A stretch of 17,143 nucleotides of DNA. Origin: an uncultured Lachnospiraceae bacterium. GTDB lineage: Bacteria; Bacillota; Clostridia; Lachnospirales; Lachnospiraceae. Made by a program: the position numbers and the translations under genes. Under the pieces are notes generated by a model that worked only from the letters and a program-made list of their open reading frames with translations, was not told the origin of the DNA and made no database searches. Shown in pieces: positions 1 through 7,430 of this stretch (the stretch's first letter is position 1; every line of letters starts with the position of its first letter). The stretch covers positions 1 to 17,143 of the forward strand of contig CAJUII010000069.1 in the NCBI GenBank assembly GCA_910586405.1. The letters run 5' to 3'.

Positions 1-6
1 GAATAT

Positions 7-411
7 TCACTCCTCATTCAAATTCACCAGCTTCATGCGTTCCATGTCCAGCCTTCTGTAAAAGCAGTTATTTGCCACGCCTTGATAGGAGGTATGGCAG
101 ATATTACCATTTAGGGGTCTGACTTTATATACGAGCGAGTTTTGCTCGCAGTTGACAAAAATCTCTGCCAGCTCAAACTCATTTCCTGACGTTTTACCCT
201 TGTGCCACAGCTCATTGCGCGAGGTACTCCAAAGCACCAGACGGCGCAGTCTGACGGACTCTAACATTGCCTGCTCGTTGGTATAAGCCACAAGAATGAC
301 TTCGTTTGTATCTGCATTCTGAACCGCGACAGGAATCACCTCCTGCCCAGACATACTTTTTATTTTTTGAAAATCCAGTTTTAATTCATCGGTCTCTTCG
401 ATATAGCCCAT
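7..411 (-). CDS. hisI: Phosphoribosyl-AMP cyclohydrolase, variant form
   Basis: This 134-residue protein has the layout of HisI, the cytosolic enzyme that opens the purine ring of phosphoribosyl-AMP in histidine synthesis. Visible family blocks are LVAYTNEQAM (40-49), the WSTSRNELWHKG block (61-72) and TSGN (74-77). The three cysteines expected to bind zinc are present: C88, C105 (in ICHT) and C116 (in NCFYRR). The usual DxDxD magnesium triplet around the first cysteine reads N87-C-E89-Q-N91, and the two later cysteines are ten residues apart rather than the usual six. I believe such forms occur in other Clostridia, so this is probably a variant subclass and not a dead enzyme; activity is not shown. 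AGGAG lies 11 nt before the ATG, and the gene starts 28 nt after rsmH, so the two are probably co-transcribed. No other his gene is visible. Confidence 0.88.
   Translation of the reverse strand: MGYIEETDELKLDFQKIKSMSGQEVIPVAVQNADTNEVILVAYTNEQAMLESVRLRRLVLWSTSRNELWHKGKTSGNEFELAEIFVNCEQNSLVYKVRPLNGNICHTSYQGVANNCFYRRLDMERMKLVNLNEE
10..14 (-). promoter_or_regulatory. Ribosome binding site for a gene beyond the left edge
   Basis: The minus strand carries AGGAG immediately before the hisI stop codon, nine bases from the window end. This is the right distance for a start codon at or just past base 1, so a further gene is probably translationally coupled to hisI. The gene itself cannot be seen. Confidence 0.4.
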
Positions 412-439
412 TGTAAATAACTCTCCTCATCTATCGTTC

Positions 440-1489
440 CTAACTGGTTTTGACTGCCCAGCGCAGCTTGGTAGAGCGCGCTCTCGGGTTCTGCCTGCAC
501 TCCTCCCCGGACGGCCGTATCACTTCCTCGGAAATCTCACAGAATACGCCTTGTTTTTTTCCCTGCTTAAAAGCCTTTTTGACCATTCTGTCCTCCCCGG
601 AGTGAAAAGTCAAAATCGCCACTCTGCCATTCGGCGCCAATGCATCGGGCAGTTTGTCAAGAAATGCCTCCAGCACTTCAAATTCACTGTTGACATCAAT
701 GCGCAGTGCTTGAAAAGTGCGCTGGCAAGTCTTTTTGATAAGTTCTTTTTTCTCATTATTCGCCGGCAGAAAGGATAATGCTTTCTCTATCACTTCCCTC
801 AACTGCGTTGTCGTCTCGATCGGCTCTTTGCGGCGCAGCGTCCTTGTGACCTCCGCCGCGATTTTTGCAGCGTAGGGCTCGTCCGAATTTTCTATGAGCA
901 TTCCCTCTAACTCCTCCGGTGTCAGTTCTCTTAGGCGCTCTGCTGCCGAGATACCCTTTTCAGGATTCAAGCGCAGATCAAGTGGTCCTTCCACCTTATA
1001 CGAAAAACCTCTGTCGGGATTGTCAATCTGCATGGAGGAGACGCCCAAATCCGCAAGAATGAAATCAAATGGTCCATGTGTCTTGGCAATCTGGTCTATC
1101 TTCGCAAAATTCTCTTGTATAATGGTCAACTGCGCGGTGCCATAGCCAGCCTGTTCCAAACGTTCTTTTGTTCTGACAAGCTCGATCGGGTCCACATCAA
1201 GCGCACAGATGTGTCCAGTGCCCTGTAGCTGCTCTAGCATTTTTCGTGTGTGACCGCCATAACCCAAGGTAGCATCCAGCCCCTTTTGTCCCGGCTTAAT
1301 CTGTAGAAAATCGAGTATTTCCTGCACCATAATCGGCAGATGCATCCCTGCCGGCGTACTCCCTTTACGGATAACCTTTTCGATGGTGTCCGCATATTTT
1401 TCAGGATGATGTTCTTTGTATTTTTCTGTATATGTTTTTGGATGTGTTCCCTTGTAGCGCACGCGCCTTTTGTGTTGTTGTTCCTCCAT
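440..1489 (-). CDS. rsmH: 16S rRNA (cytosine-N4)-methyltransferase RsmH-type, N-terminally extended
   Basis: This protein belongs to the RsmH/MraW family, which uses S-adenosylmethionine to methylate N4 of C1402 in 16S rRNA. The SAM-binding motif LDATLGYGGH is at 71-80, the acidic D98-V-D100 follows, DLGVSS is at 147-152, the RGFSYKVEGPLDLR block at about 160-173, FHSGEDR at 295-301 (FHSLEDR in the usual enzyme) and NPRARSTKLR at 334-343. At 349 residues it is longer than the usual 310 or so because about 48 basic, Tyr/His-rich residues precede the normal start region at HLPIMVQEIL (50-59). No mraZ, ftsL or pbp gene is nearby, so this is not the division-cluster copy; I believe extended RsmH paralogues outside that cluster exist in Clostridia. 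A GGGGGG run about 8 nt upstream may serve as ribosome site. It starts 21 nt after the nuclease gene. Family is sure; equivalence to canonical RsmH is less so. Confidence 0.88.
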   Translation of the reverse strand: MEEQQHKRRVRYKGTHPKTYTEKYKEHHPEKYADTIEKVIRKGSTPAGMHLPIMVQEILDFLQIKPGQKGLDATLGYGGHTRKMLEQLQGTGHICALDVDPIELVRTKERLEQAGYGTAQLTIIQENFAKIDQIAKTHGPFDFILADLGVSSMQIDNPDRGFSYKVEGPLDLRLNPEKGISAAERLRELTPEELEGMLIENSDEPYAAKIAAEVTRTLRRKEPIETTTQLREVIEKALSFLPANNEKKELIKKTCQRTFQALRIDVNSEFEVLEAFLDKLPDALAPNGRVAILTFHSGEDRMVKKAFKQGKKQGVFCEISEEVIRPSGEECRQNPRARSTKLRWAVKTS

Positions 1490-1510
1490 ACGAATCCCCC
1501 CATATGCCAG

Positions 1511-3214
1511 CTAGCCGATCAGACATGTTTTGCCCGCAAAAGCAAAACCGTATTTTCGAATCTGATCTGGTCTCATTCCCTCTGAAATCAATTGAACCGC
1601 ATACTGCTTTTCTTCTATCTGATTTAAGGCATGTTTTACTGTTTCTTCAAGCCCTTTTTCCTTTGCAGGCTTATGCACTTTAAACTCTATGATGTAGGCA
1701 TTATCCTTTTCTTGATCGACTGGCACAAGCATGATATCATAACGCCCAAAACCACTTTCCCTATTTGACATGATACGAAATCTTCCAGCCAGCTCCACCA
1801 TCAGCCCCAGTACAAATCCGTGATAGAACCGCTCAGGTGCATCATTTCCCGACGCCCCCTTCGCTGTATCAAAATTCGAAAAACTACACAGTGCGATTCT
1901 ATTCATAAATTCATTCATGGAATCTACATCGTCGAGTATCAAAGCCTTAATAAAATCATTGTACGGAAGCTGGGCATTATCTCCAAACCAGCCTTTTATC
2001 ATCTTATGAAATAACTTTTTGACTTCAAGATTGGTGAGCGCCAGTGTATACTGCATCATTCCGTCATCGTCTGGCTTTTCCGCCCTAACATTTAATACCT
2101 TTAAATATCCTGTCGCCAGCAAAAGACTCCAGACAGCATCGGTACTTCCGACCAGTTGATTCAGCATGATCTGCTCATCAAGATTAGCCAAAAAGCTGTT
2201 TCCCTGCAAAAGCGCCTCCATAGTCTTTTTTATTTCTGAATTTCCCCGCTGTATCAATGAATTGACAAGACGGTTGCTGCTCGTATTTGCCCAATAGGTC
2301 TCATACCTGCCTTTCTTATTCAAAAAAGAAACGATCGACCACGGATTATACATGTCTCTTTGGCTGCCAAATGTAAATCCATCATACCACTGTTTCACCT
2401 TTTGCTGCTCTGCACCAAGTCCCGCCTGTTCGAGCGCCTCAAAAGTCTCTTTTTCCGTAAAGCCAAATGAAGTTGTGTACTTCTCAGAAGTTGTAGTGAC
2501 AACCTCCAAGTTGTTCAAGTCAGAAAAAATACTCTCCTTTGAAATTCGTGTTATGCCAGTGATCAATCCCCTGCACAGATATTTATTGGATTTAAAGGTA
2601 TAGTTAAAAAAGCTTCTGAAAAAATCAACTGTCTCATCCCAGCATCCTGCTATCCATGCCTCCTGCATTGGCGTATCATACTCATCCAGCATGACAATCA
2701 CATTTTGATGATAATACTGATACAGATACGAGCACAGACGGTTCAACGCGGTATATGCAGTCATGTCGTCCATCTGTTTGCTTACCGCATCGAAGTCCTC
2801 CCGATCTTTTTGATGAAAAATCTGAGCTTCCATAATAAACCGATATTCACGGTACACGTCCGCAACAATCTGTTTCAATGCCGCCTTGATCTCATCTATT
2901 CTCCCCGTCTTAATTGGCGCAAAGCTTAAAAATATGACGGGGTAAGTGCCCTGCATGTTTCTGTATTCTTTACTCTGCCAAATAGATAAACCTTCAAATA
3001 GATCACCGCGGTTCGCAGACCTGTTAGAAAAAAAACATTCAGCCATACTCAGGTTTAAGGTTTTACCAAACCGGCGCGGACGTGTGATCAGCGTTACCAT
3101 ATCAGAATATTCCCACCACTCTTTGATAAAATCTGTCTTGTCTATATAAAATATATGGTCCTCTCTCATTCTTCGAAAGTCCTGATATCCTAACCCCGCC
3201 TTGTTCTCATACAT
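1511..3214 (-). CDS. AAA-ATPase-like / PD-(D/E)XK nuclease family protein
   Basis: A 567-residue protein of the AAA-ATPase_like plus PDDEXK_9 type (PF09820/PF08011 as I recall them). The N-terminal ATPase shows the family P-loop RPRRFGKT (45-52) and Walker B LDEYD (176-180). The C-terminal domain has the nuclease core, with D493 in GRYDIMLVP and E510-F-K512 in YIIEFKV, followed by an NQIEEKQYA helix with the usual Gln. Both domains look intact. Upstream in-frame starts (TTG at 3235, ATG at 3226) are possible, but the ATG at 3214 has GGAG six bases before it and gives the family-typical N-terminus, so I chose it. A sigma-A-like promoter lies about 85 bases upstream, and the stop is only 21 nt before rsmH, so rsmH-hisI may depend on it. 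Base composition looks more A+T-rich than in the clp genes. The family is highly duplicated in gut Clostridia and Bacteroidetes; its biological role is not established. A related gene is at the right edge. Confidence 0.85.
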   Translation of the reverse strand: MYENKAGLGYQDFRRMREDHIFYIDKTDFIKEWWEYSDMVTLITRPRRFGKTLNLSMAECFFSNRSANRGDLFEGLSIWQSKEYRNMQGTYPVIFLSFAPIKTGRIDEIKAALKQIVADVYREYRFIMEAQIFHQKDREDFDAVSKQMDDMTAYTALNRLCSYLYQYYHQNVIVMLDEYDTPMQEAWIAGCWDETVDFFRSFFNYTFKSNKYLCRGLITGITRISKESIFSDLNNLEVVTTTSEKYTTSFGFTEKETFEALEQAGLGAEQQKVKQWYDGFTFGSQRDMYNPWSIVSFLNKKGRYETYWANTSSNRLVNSLIQRGNSEIKKTMEALLQGNSFLANLDEQIMLNQLVGSTDAVWSLLLATGYLKVLNVRAEKPDDDGMMQYTLALTNLEVKKLFHKMIKGWFGDNAQLPYNDFIKALILDDVDSMNEFMNRIALCSFSNFDTAKGASGNDAPERFYHGFVLGLMVELAGRFRIMSNRESGFGRYDIMLVPVDQEKDNAYIIEFKVHKPAKEKGLEETVKHALNQIEEKQYAVQLISEGMRPDQIRKYGFAFAGKTCLIG

Positions 3215-3220
3215 AGAAAT

Positions 3221-3224
3221 CTCC
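3221..3224 (-). promoter_or_regulatory. Ribosome binding site that sets the nuclease gene start
   Basis: GGAG on the minus strand, six bases before the ATG at 3214. It overlaps the upstream in-frame ATG at 3226, which itself has no good ribosome site, so the downstream ATG is favoured. Confidence 0.5.
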
Positions 3225-3292
3225 ATTCTTACCAAAATCTGCGAATTTGGGCGTAAGCATAATCCCCCACGCTTATATCATTCTATGAGTTT

Positions 3293-3302
3293 CTGTTAAC
3301 AG
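3293..3302. promoter_or_regulatory. Perfect 10-bp palindrome over the promoter, possible operator
   Basis: CTGTTAACAG is a perfect palindrome that overlaps the edge of the -10 box (3301-3306) and the expected transcription start of the nuclease gene. The position suits a repressor site. A 10-bp palindrome can occur by chance and no regulator gene is next to it, so the call is weak. Confidence 0.25.
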
Positions 3303-3329
3303 TATACCTGATTCCGCCATTTTGTACAA
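3301..3329 (-). promoter_or_regulatory. Sigma-A-type promoter of the nuclease-rsmH-hisI unit
   Basis: On the minus strand the -35 box TTGTAC (3324-3329) and the -10 box TATACT (3301-3306) are 17 bases apart. Transcription would start near 3294, leaving a leader of about 80 bases before the ATG at 3214. It lies just downstream of the terminator of the preceding gene, as expected for a new transcription unit. Confidence 0.6.
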
Positions 3330-3380
3330 CACCTGTGTGCAATCAAGTAGAAAAAGTAGAGTCGGAGTGCCCGTGCGCAT

Positions 3381-3409
3381 AAAAAGAGAGCCGTTTCCCG
3401 CCCTCTTTT
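3381..3409 (-). terminator. Rho-independent terminator of the SHOCT-domain gene
   Basis: Read on the minus strand, AAAAGAGGGC pairs with GCTCTCTTTT (10 bp including one G-U) around an 8-base loop, and the descending arm runs into five T residues. It starts about 30 nt after the stop codon at 3440. The A-tract on the other arm could give some termination in the opposite direction. Confidence 0.8.
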
Positions 3410-3439
3410 CACACGAACCTGTTCAACTATGCTTCAAAG

Positions 3440-3958
3440 CTACTGCAAAATACTCCGAACTTTTTCCTCGTACTCCTCTCTGGTGATGATATCCATCTCA
3501 AACTGCAATTGAAGCTTTTTCAAGGCTTCGAAATTGTCAAATTTCCTGCGCGCCTTCGCCAGCTTCTCCTCATATTCCAGCTCTGTGACAATATCCAAAT
3601 CCTTTGCCTTGTCGAGCTTGCGCTTCTCGTTCTCAAACTGTTCAAGCGCCCTTTTTCTATCCTTCTCGATAGAATGCTGTCTGAACTGCTGTTCTTTCTG
3701 TTCTACCTGCTCTACAATGTCCGCGATCCTCTCCAGATCAGGATTGATGACATCCAGGATATCTGTCACATCAAACGGCTCCGTTCGGAAGGTATCTGCG
3801 ATGTAAGCGACATATCGCTTGCCGATTTCTGCGTACTGGCTCTCTAGCTTCTTCTCAATTGCCGCCTTTTGAATCTTGAGATTTGCAAGCTCTGTCTGTT
3901 CCCGCGTCGCATTGCCGATATCCCTGACAGCTTTGGTCGTCTTATCAAAAAAATCCAT
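3440..3958 (-). CDS. Coiled-coil protein with two SHOCT-like C-terminal modules
   Basis: A 172-residue, highly charged and largely helical protein with no signal peptide or membrane segment. The N-terminus MDFFDKTTKAVRDIG followed by NLKIQKAAIEKKL and YAEIGKRYVAYI (about 25-54) resembles a group of Clostridial proteins that often carry zinc ribbons; no zinc ribbon is present here. Residues 75-125 are predicted coiled coil. Two similar segments end the protein: 113-140 (ending in ELEYEEKLAKARRKF) and 145-171 (DIITREEYEEKVRSIL). Both look like SHOCT modules, short helical C-terminal tails thought to mediate oligomerisation. An in-frame GTG at 3982 exists, but the ATG at 3958 has a perfect AGGAGG nine bases upstream and the usual FFDK start. 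It has its own promoter region and terminator, so it is a single-gene unit. Function is unknown. Confidence 0.75.
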   Translation of the reverse strand: MDFFDKTTKAVRDIGNATREQTELANLKIQKAAIEKKLESQYAEIGKRYVAYIADTFRTEPFDVTDILDVINPDLERIADIVEQVEQKEQQFRQHSIEKDRKRALEQFENEKRKLDKAKDLDIVTELEYEEKLAKARRKFDNFEALKKLQLQFEMDIITREEYEEKVRSILQ

Positions 3959-3967
3959 CCTTTTTTT

Positions 3968-3973
3968 CCTCCT
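3968..3973 (-). promoter_or_regulatory. Strong ribosome binding site AGGAGG fixing the SHOCT gene start
   Basis: A perfect AGGAGG on the minus strand, nine A-rich bases before the ATG at 3958. It lies inside the longer frame that would start at GTG 3982, which argues against that longer form. Confidence 0.7.
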
Positions 3974-3984
3974 GTTTTCCACCG

Positions 3985-4011
3985 CATGTACCCGAAATCT
4001 TCAGGCACATG
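3985..4011 (-). repeat. Inverted repeat in the leader of the SHOCT gene
   Basis: On the minus strand CATGTGCC pairs with GGTACATG (eight pairs, one a G-U) around a short A/T-rich loop. No T-tract follows on either strand, so it is not a simple terminator. It would form a hairpin in the 5' leader, about 12 bases before the AGGAGG. Confidence 0.45.
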
Positions 4012-4037
4012 CACGTCTTCATTAATAAGTTATCCTT

Positions 4038-4046
4038 ATTCTACCA
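4038..4046 (-). promoter_or_regulatory. Possible extended -10 promoter of the SHOCT gene
   Basis: The minus strand reads TGG-TAGAAT, an extended -10 (TGn followed by five of six matches to TATAAT). The -35 position (TGGCAT with a 17-base spacer) is poor. A second TAGAAT lies eight bases further upstream. The site is about 70 bases before the leader hairpin and start codon region. The call rests on the -10 alone. Confidence 0.35.
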
Positions 4047-4105
4047 TTCTATCGTTGAAGATGCCACAAAACTATCTATAAATTCTATGAAAAAAGCATA
4101 AAGCG

Positions 4106-4759
4106 CTACCGCTGCAATCCTTTTGCGAGCAGACGCTCGTACTCCTCCCACGAAATGTATCTGCCGCCCATGCTCTCCAAATGCTCTGTGTGGAACTGAC
4201 AGTCAATGAACAGAAATTTTTCCTTCTCCAAGAAGTGCGCAAAGGCAATCAGCGCTGTTTTAGAGCCATTTTCCTTTTCGGAGAACATACTCTCACCAAA
4301 AAAGCACTTTCCAATGCTGACGCCATAAAATCCGCCTGCCAGCACGTCATCTTCCAACACCTCCACGCTGACCGCATACCCCTGCTCGTGCAGACGGCGG
4401 TATGCCTCCTCCATCTCATCGGAAATCCAAGTTCCCTCATTGAACTCTCTCTTTAACCGGCAGCGGTGCATCGTGTCTGCAAAATCTCTGTTCAGCACAA
4501 CGCGGAGTGTGTGCTTTTTCATGTACTTTCGCATAGAGTGCGACACATGAATCTCACTTGGAAAAATAACAAAGCGCTTTTTAGGACACCACCACAAAAT
4601 TTCCTCTCCCGGATTGTACCATGGAAATATCCCATGCGAGTATGCTAACAAGAGCCGCTCGACAGACAAATCCCCGCCAACACCCAGCAGTCCATCCTCC
4701 CTTGCAAGTGTTGGATGCGGAAACGAGATTTCCTTTTCATTGATGCGAAATACTGGCAT
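4106..4759 (-). CDS. aat: Leucyl/phenylalanyl-tRNA--protein transferase
   Basis: Aat transfers Leu or Phe from aminoacyl-tRNA to the N-terminal Lys or Arg of a protein, creating a primary N-degron that ClpS delivers to ClpAP. Of 217 residues, the family blocks are all visible: FPHPTLAREDGLLGVGGDL (13-31), AYSHGIFPWYNP (39-50), WWCPKKRFV (56-64), TWISDEM (110-116), GGFYGVSIGKCFFGESMFS (142-160), SKTAL (166-170) and FIDCQFHTEHLESMGG (184-199). The ATG at 4759 has AGGAG seven bases upstream; the longer frame to 4840 overlaps clpA and adds a basic stretch not found in the family. It starts 22 nt after the clpA stop, so it is the last gene of the clpS-clpA-aat unit. Length fits the compact one-GNAT-domain enzymes. 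No convincing terminator follows it. Confidence 0.95.
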   Translation of the reverse strand: MPVFRINEKEISFPHPTLAREDGLLGVGGDLSVERLLLAYSHGIFPWYNPGEEILWWCPKKRFVIFPSEIHVSHSMRKYMKKHTLRVVLNRDFADTMHRCRLKREFNEGTWISDEMEEAYRRLHEQGYAVSVEVLEDDVLAGGFYGVSIGKCFFGESMFSEKENGSKTALIAFAHFLEKEKFLFIDCQFHTEHLESMGGRYISWEEYERLLAKGLQR

Positions 4760-4781
4760 GACCGTTCTCCTTTTCTGTAAT

Positions 4782-7106
4782 TCATACTTTTTTCTTTTTC
4801 GGATGAATGCTCTTTTTGGGCTGATCCTGCGGGTATTCAAGATGAAAGCAGTCCTCCTGCGTTGTCAGCTTACATACTCCGCCTTTTTTGAGTTTGCCAA
4901 ACAAGATTTCATCAACCAGAAGCGGTTTCACCTCGCTCTGTATCACCCGGTCAATCTCTCTTGCACCAAATTCTGTAGTAATGCCTTTTTGCTGCAATAA
5001 TTTTTTTGCTGCTGCGCTGACTGACAACTCGACCTTTTTCAAGCGAAGCATCTTTTGCAGCTCGCCTAACTTTTTCTCTGTAATCTGGGCTGCCATCGCA
5101 CTGTCCATACCGTGAAATACCACAATCTTATTCAGACGGTTGCGAAATTCCGGCTGGAAGATACGTTTCACTTCCTCCATAATCACATCCGACTTGACGT
5201 CCTGTCCGGTGAAGCCGATGCCATGCTTTCCAATCCGGCTTGCACCCGCGTTGGAGGTCATGATGACAATGACATTGCGAAAATCTGCCTTTCTGCCCTG
5301 ATTGTCTGTCAGCGTGGCATAATCCATCACCTGTAGGAGAATGTTGTAAATATCTGGATGCGCCTTTTCAATCTCATCTAGCAATAGCACTGCATGGGGA
5401 TTTTTGCGAATCTCCTCCGTCAGCAGCCCGCCCTCCTCATAGCCGACATATCCTGCGGGAGAGCCGATCAGCTTCGCAACGGCATGTTTTTCCTCATACT
5501 CACTCATATCAAAACGAATCAGTTTGATGCCCATCTCATCGGCAAGACTTCTTGCAATCTCGGTCTTTCCGACACCTGTAGGTCCCACAAAAAGCAGGCT
5601 TGCAAGCGGTTTTCCCTCCTCCAAAAGCCCTGCTCTCGAAAATTTTACGGCATTGACCACCTGTGCGACTGCCTCGTCCTGACCAAACACACGGCTCGTC
5701 AGGCGCTTTTCCAATGTCGCAAGTGTTTCAATCTCATCCTGTTCTACCACTTGTTTGGGAATCTGACAGGTTTTGGAGAGAATCTCATCTATCAAATCCG
5801 TTCCAACAGACTGTTTTTTTTGATTTAAAGGATGCAGTCTGCGATACGCCCCCGCCTCATCAATCAAATCAATCGCCTTGTCTGGCAGATAGCGCTCATT
5901 GACATATTTCGCACTCATGTTTACTGCATACGCGATGACACCCTTCCCGTAAGTGACGCCATGATATTTTTCATAGTTCTCTTTGAGTCCCTCCAAAATG
6001 CAGGTGGCATCTTCGATGTCAGGTTCTTTGATATCAATATTCTGAAAGCGTCTCACAAGGCTCTTGCTCTTCTCGAAATGCTTCTTGTATTCCTCATAGG
6101 TCGTCGCACCGATAAATCGGACATTCCCTGCTGCCAGATAGGGCTTTAGCATATTAGAGATGTCAAATGCGCCTCCATTCACCGCACCGGCACCGACAAT
6201 GTTGTGAATTTCATCAATGTACACGATGGGCTTCTCCTCACGGCTGATGCTGTCCATCACGCGCTTAAACCGTTTCTCAAAATCACCGCGAAACTGTGTT
6301 CCGGCAATCAGGCTTCCAAGATCCAGCGAAAAAATCTTCGCGTCCCTCAATGGCTCTGGCACATTTTCCTCTTCAATCAGCCGCGCAAGACCATATGTAA
6401 TCGCTGTCTTGCCAACGCCGGGCTCCCCGATATGGAGAGGATTATTCTTCTCTTTGCGGCACAGAATCTGCATCGTCCGCTCAAGCTCCTCCTCCCTGCC
6501 AATCAGAGGATTTACGCCGTCCAGCGCATCGTTGAGACAGACTGCAAACTGCTGCCACACCTTCTCCGGCAAGGCTTCTGACGCTGCCTCCTCCGCCTCC
6601 GCGGTGTGACCCTCATCATCTCGGTACGCGTCTTTTGTCTGCCTGACAGCAGCCGCCTCCTCGTGCAAAACAGTCATCTGCTGTAAGAGCTCAGCATGTT
6701 CGATTCCCTGCAACTGCATGTAGTATACGGCATAGCTTTCCTCCAGCTCAAACATGGCATGGACAAGATGCATCAAGCCAACAACATTCCGCCCACTCCC
6801 CTGCGCCGAATGCCATGCGTAGGACAACAGGCTTCCCATACCAGCAGAGAACTCTGGATTTTGATCAGGCGCCTGATTAGTACACTCCTCAGAGTGAACC
6901 GCAACCATATATTCGTTAAAATAGCCTTCAAGCTGCGCAGTCAGGTCATGAATACTGCCGCCGCAGTCCTCAAATGCCTCCGCAAACAACTGATTCTCAC
7001 AGATCACATACAATAACAGCTCTGGCGTCACAAGCTCGTAATGCCGTTCCTTCGCCAACACGATCACAGAATTGATAATCTCTGCAACTTCCCTTGATAC
7101 CTGCAT
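4782..7106 (-). CDS. clpA: ATP-dependent Clp protease ATP-binding subunit ClpA
   Basis: A 774-residue Hsp100 unfoldase of the ClpA class, which threads substrates into the ClpP peptidase. The N-domain occupies about 1-150, followed by an acidic Ala/Glu-rich linker (about 148-182). The first AAA+ module has Walker A GEPGVGKT (227-234), Walker B VYIDE (295-299) and VRRF with the arginine finger near 352-353. The second has Walker A GPTGVGKT (508-515), Walker B LLLDE (574-578) and SNAG near 618-621. There is no coiled-coil middle domain, which separates it from ClpB and ClpC. IGF at 630-632 sits where the ClpP-docking loop is expected, so it should partner ClpP. The C-terminus is lysine-rich (KKSIHPKKKKV). 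TAGGAAGG precedes the ATG, which is six nt after the clpS stop, so the two are coupled. The neighbourhood confirms the ClpA assignment. Confidence 0.95.
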   Translation of the reverse strand: MQVSREVAEIINSVIVLAKERHYELVTPELLLYVICENQLFAEAFEDCGGSIHDLTAQLEGYFNEYMVAVHSEECTNQAPDQNPEFSAGMGSLLSYAWHSAQGSGRNVVGLMHLVHAMFELEESYAVYYMQLQGIEHAELLQQMTVLHEEAAAVRQTKDAYRDDEGHTAEAEEAASEALPEKVWQQFAVCLNDALDGVNPLIGREEELERTMQILCRKEKNNPLHIGEPGVGKTAITYGLARLIEEENVPEPLRDAKIFSLDLGSLIAGTQFRGDFEKRFKRVMDSISREEKPIVYIDEIHNIVGAGAVNGGAFDISNMLKPYLAAGNVRFIGATTYEEYKKHFEKSKSLVRRFQNIDIKEPDIEDATCILEGLKENYEKYHGVTYGKGVIAYAVNMSAKYVNERYLPDKAIDLIDEAGAYRRLHPLNQKKQSVGTDLIDEILSKTCQIPKQVVEQDEIETLATLEKRLTSRVFGQDEAVAQVVNAVKFSRAGLLEEGKPLASLLFVGPTGVGKTEIARSLADEMGIKLIRFDMSEYEEKHAVAKLIGSPAGYVGYEEGGLLTEEIRKNPHAVLLLDEIEKAHPDIYNILLQVMDYATLTDNQGRKADFRNVIVIMTSNAGASRIGKHGIGFTGQDVKSDVIMEEVKRIFQPEFRNRLNKIVVFHGMDSAMAAQITEKKLGELQKMLRLKKVELSVSAAAKKLLQQKGITTEFGAREIDRVIQSEVKPLLVDEILFGKLKKGGVCKLTTQEDCFHLEYPQDQPKKSIHPKKKKV

Positions 7107-7112
7107 ACCTTC

Positions 7113-7412
7113 CTACGCCTCCTCTATGGTCATTCGAAACGGAAACCCTTCTGCCTTTGCCCGTGCCGCCGCCGACTGTACCTTTGAGACTGCAATATCG
7201 TATGGGTACGTCCCCACGGCTGCCTTTCCTGTCTCATGTACCAACAGCATCAGTCTCTCCGCTTCTATTTCATCTTTATGAAAAAGCTCGCGCAGAATGT
7301 CTACCACAAAATCCATTGTGGTAAAATCATCATTGTGCATGATCACCTTATACTGTTTGGGCTCCCGTATTTTTATACGTGTACTCTCTCTTGTTTCTCC
7401 CTGTATCGCCAT
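7113..7412 (-). CDS. clpS: N-recognin / ClpA adaptor ClpS
   Basis: ClpS binds proteins with N-terminal Leu, Phe, Tyr or Trp and hands them to the ClpA N-domain. The 99-residue protein has a basic, unstructured N-terminus (1-19) and the core motif YKVIMHNDDFTTMDFVVDIL (21-40). The degron-pocket residues are in place: N27-D28-D29, the gate-position M33, and H59 in LLVHETGKAAVG. GAGGT is eight bases before the ATG. The gene begins 18 nt after the VWA gene stop and its ribosome site is within that gap; clpA follows after six nt. Together with aat this gives tagging, recognition and unfolding in one operon. The intact pocket argues that this is a true N-recognin and not a degenerate adaptor. Confidence 0.96.
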   Translation of the reverse strand: MAIQGETRESTRIKIREPKQYKVIMHNDDFTTMDFVVDILRELFHKDEIEAERLMLLVHETGKAAVGTYPYDIAVSKVQSAAARAKAEGFPFRMTIEEA

Positions 7413-7430
7413 CTTGTATTACCTCACAAA

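Noticed and set aside
4081..4125. Possible terminator after aat (AGCG-GTAG-CGCT near the stop codon, T-run further on)
   Set aside because: The stem is four base pairs and the T-run is about five bases away, separated by ATGC; too weak to call.
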